In this document: positions 1-5,994 of the stretch, piece by piece
How the letters are laid out: every line of letters starts with the position of its first letter
How positions within the stretch are numbered: position 1 is the first letter of the stretch
NCBI GenBank assembly: GCA_020049615.1
Contig: JAIFKN010000194.1
Coordinates: 1 to 10,716, forward strand
Length of the DNA: 10,716 nucleotides
Reading direction: 5' to 3'
Source: a bacterium
GTDB taxonomy: Bacteria; Planctomycetota; UBA11346
Made by a program: the position numbers and the translations under genes
The notes under the pieces: model-generated
What the model saw: only the letters and a program-made list of their open reading frames with translations
Database searches by the model: none
Told to the model about the DNA's origin: nothing

Positions 1-1006
1 CCTGACTCATGACGTTGAGCGAGAACAGGTGGTTGTCGCTGCCGTCCGAGACGACCTGCCAGCCGAGCTTCTTGAACTCCTCGGCCATGGCACTGGCGCT
101 GGCCTTGACCCGGCCCATGTATTCGGCCCATTCCGGGCGCAGCGCCTCGCCGAAGGCGGCGGCCTTGGCGGCGATGACGTGCATCAGCGGACCGCCCTGG
201 ATGCCCGGGAACACCCGGCTGTTGACCTTCTTCATGTGCTCGGCGCTGCGCGCGAAGATCATGCCGCCGCGGGGCCCGCGCAGGGTCTTGTGGGTGGTCG
301 TGGTGACGAAGTCGGCGTGGCCGAAGGGCGACGGATGCAGCCCGGCGGCGACCAGACCGGCGATGTGCGCCATGTCGACGAAGAGCAGGGCGCCGACCTT
401 CTTGGCGATGGCGGCGAAGGCGGGGAAGTCGAGGGTGCGCGAGTAGTTCGACGCGCCGGCAATGATCATCTTGGGCTGGAACTCGACCGCGATGCGCTCG
501 ACCTCGGCCATGTCGATGCGGCCGGTCTCCTTGGTCACGCCGTAGCTCTGGATGGTGTAGTCGAGGCCGGAGAAGTTCAGCTTGTAGCCGTGGGTCAGGT
601 GGCCGCCGTGGTCGAGCGACATGCCCAGGACCTTGTCGCCCTTCTGGAGGCCGGCCGCCATGTAGACGGCCATGTTGGCCTGCGAGCCGGAATGCGGCTG
701 GACGTTGCAGCCGTAGTCGGTCTTGAACAGCTGCTGGGCGCGCTTGATCGCCAGTTCCTCGGCCTGGTCGACGAATTCGCAGCCGCCGTAGTAGCGTTTG
801 CCGGGATAGCCCTCGGCGTACTTGTTGGTCAGCAGCGAGCCCTGCGCTTCGAGCACCGCCGTCGAGACGATGTTCTCCGAGGCGATCAGTTCGATGGTGT
901 GCTGCTGGCGCTCGGCTTCGCGCTGGATGATGGCGGCGAGGTCGGGGTCGCTGCTGGCGAGGGTGCGGGGGGCGGTGAAACGGGTGGCGGGGGCGGGGTT
1001 GGACAT
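1..1006 (-). CDS. glyA: Serine hydroxymethyltransferase, 3' end beyond window
   Basis: This pyridoxal-phosphate enzyme of the cytoplasm converts serine and tetrahydrofolate to glycine and 5,10-methylene-tetrahydrofolate, the main source of one-carbon units. The minus-strand frame is open from the ATG at 1006 to the window edge and gives 335 residues; the family is usually about 415-430, so the C-terminal fifth lies outside. Visible family landmarks are IELIASEN (38-45), the [15 protein letters not shown] block (61-75), HSGSQAN (105-111), [10 protein letters not shown] (131-140), DMAHIAGL (211-218) and [14 protein letters not shown] (235-248), in which Lys240 is the PLP-binding lysine. The start is supported by a GGGAG ribosome site 7-9 bases upstream (about 1014-1018) and by the normal N-terminal length. 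It is transcribed divergently from the lipoprotein gene at 1225. The 384-codon open frame on the opposite strand is only its antisense shadow. The identification is secure. Confidence 0.97.
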   Translation of the reverse strand, partial: MSNPAPATRFTAPRTLASSDPDLAAIIQREAERQQHTIELIASENIVSTAVLEAQGSLLTNKYAEGYPGKRYYGGCEFVDQAEELAIKRAQQLFKTDYGCNVQPHSGSQANMAVYMAAGLQKGDKVLGMSLDHGGHLTHGYKLNFSGLDYTIQSYGVTKETGRIDMAEVERIAVEFQPKMIIAGASNYSRTLDFPAFAAIAKKVGALLFVDMAHIAGLVAAGLHPSPFGHADFVTTTTHKTLRGPRGGMIFARSAEHMKKVNSRVFPGIQGGPLMHVIAAKAAAFGEALRPEWAEYMGRVKASASAMAEEFKKLGWQVVSDGSDNHLFSLNVMSQ

Positions 1007-1179
1007 CGGGCTTCTCCCAGTCGGGGGGTTCGTCGGATGCCCAGGCGCGCGGCGGAAAACGTCGGTGGCTCCCTCGCGGTTGCCCGCGTCCAGCCCGGCG
1101 GGCTGTCAGCGCCAGTCGTCACCGATGGGCGGGAGGATGCCAGCCGAGTCCCCGGCTCAAGCGCCAGCTGGACCGCCCT

Positions 1180-1208
1180 TTGACCGCTGAGCCCTGGCCT
1201 GGCATGCT
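1180..1208 (+). promoter_or_regulatory. Putative sigma-70-type promoter for the lipoprotein gene
   Basis: TTGACC at 1180-1185 matches the -35 consensus in five of six positions. Exactly 17 bases later comes CATGCT (1203-1208), a -10 element with the key second A and last T. Transcription would start close to 1215, giving a very short leader before the ATG at 1225. The rest of the 1007-1224 gap holds only small inverted repeats: AGCCC/GGGCT at 1092-1104, AGCCG/CGGCT at 1142-1157 and CCAGCTGG at 1164-1171. I found no convincing promoter for glyA on the other strand. The match is by eye and unproven. Confidence 0.4.
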
Positions 1209-1224
1209 GCCGCCGGAGACCCCC

Positions 1225-1506
1225 ATGACCCGCCTCGCCATCCCTGCCTGCGCTCTCGCCCTCTTTGCGCTGACCGCCTGCGGCGGTCCGCCGCGCACCA
1301 TCTCCCTCAACTACATGAAGATGGAGGTCACCGACGTCCAGGCGGCCGAGGACAAGGCGGCGATCAAGGCGATCTCCGGCGTAAACAACGTCGTCCTCGA
1401 GCACGCCCGCGACGGCACCGTCCGCGTCCAGGTCTACGCCCTCGACGGCAAGGAGGCCGGGGTGATGCCCAAGGTCGAGGAGCTGGGCTACACGCGCGTG
1501 AGGTGA
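1225..1506 (+). CDS. Small lipoprotein with an HMA-like fold lacking CxxC
   Basis: This gene encodes 93 residues that I do not recognise as a named protein. The N-terminus MTRLAIPACALALFALTAC is a lipoprotein signal peptide: Arg3, a hydrophobic stretch, and the lipobox LTAC followed by Gly, so the mature protein should be lipid-anchored at its cysteine in the cell envelope. The remaining 75 or so residues follow the beta-alpha-beta-beta-alpha-beta rhythm of heavy-metal-associated (HMA) domains, with the typical central turn ISGVNNVVLE, a strand TVRVQVY and the ending VEELGY. The metal-binding CxxC that should follow the first strand is absent; the segment reads YMKMEVTDVQAAEDK. It may therefore bind no metal, or use other ligands. 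The ATG at 1225 was chosen over the in-frame TTG at 1180 because it starts the signal peptide and has GGAG at 1215-1218, six bases upstream. It lies 54 bp before aroG on the same strand, so the two may be cotranscribed. Confidence 0.8.
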   Translation: MTRLAIPACALALFALTACGGPPRTISLNYMKMEVTDVQAAEDKAAIKAISGVNNVVLEHARDGTVRVQVYALDGKEAGVMPKVEELGYTRVR

Positions 1507-1560
1507 GGAACGCTCGCACTGGCGCGACGAGTGGGCCTCCTAGCATCCCCGCCCTCGCCC

Positions 1561-2616
1561 ATGCTGCACCGTACCGACGACCTGCGCATCGAGGGGCTCT
1601 CGCCCCTGCTGCCCCCAGCCATCCTGATGGAGGAGATCCCGCTGTCCGAGCGGGCCTCTGAGACGGTCGCCAACGGACGTGCGGCCGTCACCCGCGCCCT
1701 GCGCGGCGAGGATCGCCGCCTCATCGTCGTGGTCGGCCCGTGCTCGATCCACGATCCGGCGGCGGCACTCGACTACGCGGCACAGTTGAAGGCTGTCGCC
1801 GCCGAGTTGGCTGGCGAACTCCTGGTGGTCATGCGCGTCTACTTCGAGAAGCCGCGCACCACGGTGGGCTGGAAGGGGTTGATCAACGACCCCGACCTCG
1901 ATGGCTCGTTCCGCATCAACAAGGGCCTGCGCATCGCCCGCAAGCTGCTCTGCGATCTCGCCGACCTCGGTTTGCCCGCCGGCTGCGAATTCCTCGATCC
2001 GATCACGCCGCAGTTCCTCGCCGATCTGGTCAGCTGGGGCGCCATCGGCGCCCGTACCACCGAGAGCCAGGTGCATCGCGAGCTGGCCTCCGGCCTGTCG
2101 GTGCCGGTCGGCTTCAAGAACGGGACGGACGGCAACCTGCAGATCGCCATCGATGCGATGCGCAGCGCGGCCCACCCGCACCGCTTTCTCTCGGTGACCA
2201 AGCAGGGGGTCGCGGCGATCGTCGCCACGCGCGGCAATCCCGACACGCATGTCATCCTGCGTGGCGCGGCCTCCGGGCCGAACTACGCATCGGAGGACGT
2301 GGCGCGCGCCTGTTCCAGCCTTGAGGCGGCCGGTCTGCCCAGCCGGGTGATGATCGACTGCAGCCACGGCAACAGCGCCAAGGACCACCGGCGCCAGATC
2401 CTGGTCGGCGAGGCGGTCGCGGCCCAGGTACGCGCCCGCACCAGCGGTATCGCCGGCGTGATGCTCGAAAGCCACCTGGTGGCCGGCCGGCAGAACGTGC
2501 CGAGTCACGGGTCGCCCTCGCAACTGGTCTACGGCCAGTCGATCACCGACGCCTGCCTGGGCTGGAACGACACCGTCCCGGTGCTGCGCGCCCTTGCGGC
2601 GGCGGTCAGGGGCTGA
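1561..2616 (+). CDS. aroG: Class I 3-deoxy-7-phosphoheptulonate (DAHP) synthase
   Basis: This cytoplasmic enzyme condenses phosphoenolpyruvate with erythrose 4-phosphate to DAHP, the first committed step of the shikimate pathway. The 351-residue protein aligns along its full length with Escherichia coli AroG (350 residues), beginning at the DDLRI motif. Metal and substrate residues fall at the expected places: Cys61 in GPCSIHDP, Lys97 in RVYFEKPRTTVGWKG, KNGTDG at 186-191, His269 in CSHGNS, Glu303 in LESHLV and Asp330 in SITDACLGW. The region that sets feedback specificity in the E. coli isozymes is present (DPITP 146-150, Ser180, Ser211), but Pro replaces residue 147, so I cannot say whether Phe, Tyr or Trp inhibits it; aroF or aroH would be equally fair symbols. 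The ATG at 1561 matches the family N-terminus; an in-frame GTG at 1531 would add ten residues of no family likeness. No Shine-Dalgarno is seen. A TAGCAT box at 1541-1546 could be a weak -10 element. Confidence 0.95.
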   Translation: MLHRTDDLRIEGLSPLLPPAILMEEIPLSERASETVANGRAAVTRALRGEDRRLIVVVGPCSIHDPAAALDYAAQLKAVAAELAGELLVVMRVYFEKPRTTVGWKGLINDPDLDGSFRINKGLRIARKLLCDLADLGLPAGCEFLDPITPQFLADLVSWGAIGARTTESQVHRELASGLSVPVGFKNGTDGNLQIAIDAMRSAAHPHRFLSVTKQGVAAIVATRGNPDTHVILRGAASGPNYASEDVARACSSLEAAGLPSRVMIDCSHGNSAKDHRRQILVGEAVAAQVRARTSGIAGVMLESHLVAGRQNVPSHGSPSQLVYGQSITDACLGWNDTVPVLRALAAAVRG

Positions 2617-2622
2617 ACTCCA

Positions 2623-3840
2623 TCAGGCCAGCGGCTGCATCAGCCAGGCGACCAGACCACCGGCGGCGCCGCGGATCGAGCTGGCCTCCTCGACCAGGTG
2701 TTCGATGCGGCGGTCGGCGGCGCACTTGACCACGCCGGCGACCAGCAGGCCGTCGAGCTCGGCGCCGGGATCGGACGCCTTGCTGCCGGTGCCGAGCACG
2801 ACCTCGAGCCGGAACACGTCGGAAAGGAACGGCACCAGTCCGCCGATCGCCGCGCCGCGGCCGACGAGATGGACCTGGCCGCGCTGGCTGAGCAGATCGC
2901 CGTCATCGCGCAGGTGGCGGGCACGATCGCGGAAGAAGGCGCCGAGACATTCGGCCGCAGCGCGGGCCGCGATCGACAGCTGCCGCTGGCGCTCCTGCAG
3001 TTCGCCGAAGATCGACTGCTGCCCGTCCGCCTCGCCACCGGGGACTTCATCGACATCGATCTGCCGCTTGATGTCCTCGGCGCGCAGGGGATCGACGCCG
3101 AGCGCGACGCCGATGCGGTCGGTGACGGTATCGCCGCCGAAGGGGTGCGTCTCCATGTGCAGGAGGCGGCCCTTGCGGCGCACGATCAGGGTGGTGTGGC
3201 GGGCGCCAAGGTCGATGACCAGCTGGGTGCCGCCCTTGTTCATGCGCCCCGAGATGCCGCGGTAGAGTGCGATCGGCTGCGGGATGAGCCCTTCGAGATG
3301 CAGGCCGAGCTGTTCGGCGATCTCGCGGAACTCGCCGAGCAGGCCGCGCCGCGCTGTCACCCGCAGGGCATGGCAGGTGAGGTGGTTGCCGATCTGCCCG
3401 ACCGGATCGTCGCAGTCGAGCTGGCCGTCGCGGGCACGCACCGTCCAGTGCGTCGGCACGACATCGAGCTGTTCGCGATCGTCGGCGGTGGCGTGGGTGC
3501 GGGCGCGGCCGAGGGCGAAGGCGCGCTCGTGCTCGGAGATGCGTACATCCTCGCCCAGCGCCGACCAGCCGGTCACCGAGGTCGCCGATAGCGACGGGTC
3601 GCTGCAGGCGATGAACAGCGAGCGCGGCTCGAGGTTCAGCGGCCGGCAGGTCTGCTCGAGCGCGTCGCGCAGCGCCTCGACCCGGCCGGCCAGGTCGAGG
3701 TCGGCCCAGCGCACCGGGTACTCCTTGTGCCGCTTCGGCTCCTCGCCGGCCCGCGGGTCGAGCGCCGCCACCGTGATCGACACATGGTGGCTGCTGACCA
3801 GCGCGATGACGATCAGGTTCTGCGGCGGGAGGTCGTGCAT
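2623..3840 (-). CDS. ftsA: FtsA-like cell division ATPase, divergent
   Basis: FtsA is an actin-family protein that tethers FtsZ to the inner face of the membrane and recruits later divisome proteins. The 405-residue product fits the family length. The SHS2 (1C) domain is recognisable at about 83-163, with LDVVPTHWTV and DPVGQIGNHL matching the usual LHVLPQ and NPVGM.G.RLE. The phosphate-2 loop is VIDLGARHTTLIV (208-220), followed by PFGGDTVTDRIG and the helix DPLRAEDIK. The adenosine loop is LVGRGAAIGGL (325-335). The last residues, about 391-405 with AWLMQ, could form the amphipathic membrane-targeting helix. Oddly, the phosphate-1 site near residues 10-20 reads IVIALVSSHHV, without the Asp-x-Gly-Thr of ordinary FtsA. 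The ATG at 3840 has an in-frame TGA only five codons upstream, so no longer N-terminus is possible. It lies last in the cluster after ftsQ; no ftsZ follows. The broader relative PilM was considered, but the SHS2 motifs and neighbours favour FtsA. Confidence 0.85.
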   Translation of the reverse strand: MHDLPPQNLIVIALVSSHHVSITVAALDPRAGEEPKRHKEYPVRWADLDLAGRVEALRDALEQTCRPLNLEPRSLFIACSDPSLSATSVTGWSALGEDVRISEHERAFALGRARTHATADDREQLDVVPTHWTVRARDGQLDCDDPVGQIGNHLTCHALRVTARRGLLGEFREIAEQLGLHLEGLIPQPIALYRGISGRMNKGGTQLVIDLGARHTTLIVRRKGRLLHMETHPFGGDTVTDRIGVALGVDPLRAEDIKRQIDVDEVPGGEADGQQSIFGELQERQRQLSIAARAAAECLGAFFRDRARHLRDDGDLLSQRGQVHLVGRGAAIGGLVPFLSDVFRLEVVLGTGSKASDPGAELDGLLVAGVVKCAADRRIEHLVEEASSIRGAAGGLVAWLMQPLA

Positions 3841-3879
3841 GGGATTGCCACTTCATTGCCCCTAGGGGGCATTGCCCCA

Positions 3880-3903
3880 GGGGTTAGGGGTTAGGGGTTA
3901 GGG
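3880..3903 (+). other. G-quadruplex motif, telomere-like repeats
   Basis: The plus strand reads GGGG-TTA-GGGG-TTA-GGGG-TTA-GGG: four G-tracts separated by identical three-base loops, a textbook quadruplex pattern close to the vertebrate telomere repeat. It lies in the left arm of the inverted repeat element, just upstream of ftsA and on its template strand's complement. Folding in the cell is inferred, not shown. Confidence 0.75.
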
Positions 3904-3988
3904 ACGTGTGGCAGGGCTGGATACGAGGTTCAGATAATCATTGGGAAGGGAAGGGGTTCTCGATGTCCAGGCACGCATCGCGTTACGA

Positions 3989-4012
3989 CCCTAACCCCCA
4001 AACCCTAACCCC
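3989..4012 (-). other. Second G-quadruplex motif, opposite strand
   Basis: Read on the minus strand, the right arm gives GGGG-TTA-GGG-TTT-GGGGG-TTA-GGG, again four G-tracts with three-base loops. This one lies on the coding strand of the division cluster, so the ftsQ-ftsA messenger RNA itself would carry the G-rich motif, while the left arm gives the RNA the complementary C-rich sequence. An RNA quadruplex and a long stem between arms would compete. Confidence 0.7.
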
Positions 4013-4039
4013 TGGGGCAATGAGTCTGGGGGCAATGGC

Positions 4040-5068
4040 TCACCGCAGCGTATAGAACGGCTTGGAGAACCGAACATTGACCGAGGCGATGCGCGAGAGA
4101 TCCCCCTGGCAGCGGATGGTGTGCACCAGGTCGCGGGCCTTGCTCTCGGGGTCGCGGCCGAGGGCGGTCTCATCCGGGCGGCCCCACACCAGGCGGCTGC
4201 CGGCGCTGGCATTCAGAACGATGCCGCGGGCGCCGCGGTCGTCGATCTGCGCCGCGCAGTCGATGCTGGCAACCAGGTTCGGCTCGACCAGCGGCTCGAC
4301 CAGGCGCCAAGCCTCGACGGCGGCGCGCAGGTTGCCCCCGCCCTGCTCGAGCTGGCGCAGCAGCGGCCGGCGGCGATCCGGACCCTGCAGGCTGCCGGGC
4401 AGCACGACGCCTTCGCGGTCGACCCAGACCCGGGTGCCGGTGGCCAGCACGCCGGGCATGTACGGCCGGCGCATGCCCAGCTCGACCTCGAGCACGCGGA
4501 TCATCCGCGTCCGTCCACCGGCGGCGGTGGTCTCGTGCTTCAGGCGGACGGCACGCACCTCGCCGACGCCGGGTTGGGCGAGCAGGTGCTCGGCCAGCTT
4601 GCCCATGACCCAGCCGTTGGTCTCGGCGAGCTGTTCGCGCCCTGGGAAGGTGGCCAGCCAGCCATCGACCTCGCGCTGCGGGGCCTGCGGTCCCTCCAGC
4701 CAGCGCACCTCAACCCGGTCGACCGGCAGCGGCTTGGGCAGATTGACCGCGGCGGCGGCGGAGAGGACAAGCAGGGCGAGGCCGGCGCACACCGCCACCG
4801 TGGCCCAGGCGCGTGGCGAGCGGGCCGGGGCGGTTGCGGGCGCGGCGGTCGGCGGAAGGGCATCACCAGGCTCGGTGCCGGCGGTGGCCTCGCGCGGGGC
4901 CGGCGCCTTCCGCCGACGGCGGGTCGGCGGCGCGGCCGGCGCGGCGGGATCGGCCGGCTTGGCGCGGCCGCGCTTGCGTTCGGCGGCGGCGATCAGCGCC
5001 TCGCCGCTGTCGCTCGGCTCGGGCGTGATGGGACGGAGGTCATCGGACGGCTTGCGATCGTCGCTCAT
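4040..5068 (-). CDS. ftsQ: FtsQ/DivIB-like divisome membrane protein
   Basis: FtsQ is a bitopic inner-membrane protein that links cytoplasmic and periplasmic parts of the divisome with FtsB and FtsL. This 342-residue protein has the right topology: a cytoplasmic N-terminus of about 86 residues, one membrane helix at about 87-109 (WATVAVCAGLALLVLSAAAAV), and a periplasmic domain. The first periplasmic stretch (about 116-195) has the VDRVEVRWLEG and LLAQPGVGEVRAVRL pattern of a POTRA domain. The segment TRVWVDREGVVLPGSL (212-227) matches the FtsQ beta-domain strand with DxxG. The end, ASVNVRFSKPFYTLR, resembles the FtsQ C-terminal strand. Sequence likeness alone is modest; the position between ddl and ftsA makes the call firm. 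The cytoplasmic tail is unusually long and rich in Pro, Ala and Arg (38-85), with a basic RRRRK cluster near residue 50, and is probably disordered. Its ATG overlaps the ddl stop in ATGA. Confidence 0.82.
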   Translation of the reverse strand: MSDDRKPSDDLRPITPEPSDSGEALIAAAERKRGRAKPADPAAPAAPPTRRRRKAPAPREATAGTEPGDALPPTAAPATAPARSPRAWATVAVCAGLALLVLSAAAAVNLPKPLPVDRVEVRWLEGPQAPQREVDGWLATFPGREQLAETNGWVMGKLAEHLLAQPGVGEVRAVRLKHETTAAGGRTRMIRVLEVELGMRRPYMPGVLATGTRVWVDREGVVLPGSLQGPDRRRPLLRQLEQGGGNLRAAVEAWRLVEPLVEPNLVASIDCAAQIDDRGARGIVLNASAGSRLVWGRPDETALGRDPESKARDLVHTIRCQGDLSRIASVNVRFSKPFYTLR

Positions 5069-5994
5069 GGCAGTTTGGCGCGCGCGGCGGCGCGTTCGGC
5101 GAGGCGGTGGACGAGGGCGGAGAAGGAGATGCCGGCGGCGGCGGCGGCCTTCGGCGTCAGGCTGGCGTCGGTGAAGCCGGGCAGGGTGTTGATCTCGAGC
5201 ACCGCGAGATCGCCATCGGCGGTGGCCATGACGTCGATCCGCGAGAGGTCGCGGCAGCCGCAGGCGCGATGCGCGGCCACGCCGATGGCGCCGAGGCGGG
5301 TGGCCAGGGCTTGGTCGGCGACCGGCACTTCGACGGTGTCGGAGCGGTTGTATTTCGCCTCGTAGTCGAAGACGCCGGTGGCGGTGCTGATCACCAGCGG
5401 CGGCAGGGCGCGCGGCCCACCGTCCTCGTCGATCACCGCGACGGTGTATTCGGGACCGGGCAGGCGCTCCTCGATGAGGTAGCGCCGCGGTCCGACGTCG
5501 CGCAGAAGCTCCTCGATCGCAGGCAGCACCCAGCCGGGATTGGGCACCATCTTCAGCCCGACCGAGCTACCATCGTCGGCCGGCTTCAGCACCAGCCCGC
5601 CATGGTGCGGCAACTTGAGATCGCTGGGCCTGAACGGCCTGCCGAGGTCGACCTCGACGCCCCACGGAACGCGCACGCCGGCCTGCTCCAGCCGCCGCTT
5701 GGTTGCGCTCTTGTCCATGCACAGGCGCGAGACCGCGCTGTCCGAGCCGACGTAGGCGATGCTGTGCTGTTCCAGCACGGCCTGCAGCGCCCCGTCCTCG
5801 CCGTAGGTGCCGTGGACGATGTTGAAGGCGATGGCGCCCGGCCGCAGGCGCGTCGGGTCGAGCTCGCCGGCGAGATCGAGCTCGGCGACGTCGGCTCCGG
5901 CGGTGCGCAGGCCGCGGGCGATGGCGGCGCCGCTCTTGCGCGAGACATCGGCCTCGCGGCCGGGTCCGCCCATGATCACATCGACCTTAAGCAT
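5065..5994 (-). CDS. ddl: D-alanine--D-alanine ligase
   Basis: This cytoplasmic ATP-grasp enzyme joins two D-alanines into the dipeptide that ends the peptidoglycan stem peptide. The 309-residue product has the usual length of DdlB. Landmarks in order: the substrate loop MGGPGREADVSRKSGAAI (8-25) with Glu14, HGTYGEDG (61-68), YVGSDSAVSRLCMDK (81-95), VLKPADDGSSVGL (135-147) with the phosphate-binding serines, EYTVAVI (182-188), the omega-loop Tyr in FDYEAKY (209-215), SRIDVM (251-256) and the magnesium-binding LEINTLPGFT (266-275). The fold appears complete, and the Tyr of the omega loop marks a D-Ala rather than D-lactate ligase. The start ATG at 5994 is preceded by GAGGAG (6002-6007) at a spacing of seven bases. 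It overlaps the murB end by 8 bp and the ftsQ start by 4 bp, so the three are probably translated together. Confidence 0.97.
   Translation of the reverse strand: MLKVDVIMGGPGREADVSRKSGAAIARGLRTAGADVAELDLAGELDPTRLRPGAIAFNIVHGTYGEDGALQAVLEQHSIAYVGSDSAVSRLCMDKSATKRRLEQAGVRVPWGVEVDLGRPFRPSDLKLPHHGGLVLKPADDGSSVGLKMVPNPGWVLPAIEELLRDVGPRRYLIEERLPGPEYTVAVIDEDGGPRALPPLVISTATGVFDYEAKYNRSDTVEVPVADQALATRLGAIGVAAHRACGCRDLSRIDVMATADGDLAVLEINTLPGFTDASLTPKAAAAAGISFSALVHRLAERAAARAKLP

Larger units (their letters stand above)
3854..4037. repeat. 184-bp inverted repeat element between ftsQ and ftsA
   Basis: Two facing arms, 3854-3907 and about 3985-4037, match each other at roughly 47 of 54 positions when one is reversed. 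Their core, CATTGCCCCAGGGGTTAGGG, is identical over 20 bases (3870-3889 and complement of 4003-4022). Each arm also carries a second outer CATTGCCCC (3854-3862; complement of 4029-4037) and a run of TTAGGGG-type units ending in TTAGGG(A/T)CGT. The roughly 77-bp centre is less GC-rich and contains a small CGATG/CATCG hairpin (3961-3980). There is no plausible open frame, and I see no clear target-site duplication. The element begins 2 bp after the ftsQ stop codon and ends 13 bp before the ftsA start, filling the gap. It resembles a miniature inverted-repeat element or a dispersed intergenic palindrome. In the ftsQ-ftsA transcript the arms could form a long stem. Neither strand shows a promoter I would trust. 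Confidence 0.85.

Noticed and set aside
29..1183. Long plus-strand open frame of 384 codons
   Set aside because: It is codon-aligned antisense to glyA, has no family motifs and its composition follows from the GC-rich glyA codons.
1531..1560. GTG at 1531 as the start of the DAHP synthase
   Set aside because: No ribosome site, and the E. coli AroG alignment starts at the ATG at 1561.
2698..3591. Plus-strand open frame of 297 codons opposite ftsA
   Set aside because: Antisense shadow of the FtsA-like gene; no recognisable domain or ribosome site.
3854..4037. CRISPR array or small RNA gene in the ftsQ-ftsA gap
   Set aside because: There are only two inverted copies and short tandem TTAGGGG units, not regularly spaced direct repeats with unique spacers; no promoter and terminator pair supports an independent RNA.
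3854..4037. Insertion sequence remnant
   Set aside because: No transposase fragment or clear target-site duplication is visible; a miniature element remains possible but is listed only as a repeat.
4121..5365. Plus-strand open frame of 414 codons
   Set aside because: Crosses from antisense ftsQ into antisense ddl, both supported on the minus strand.
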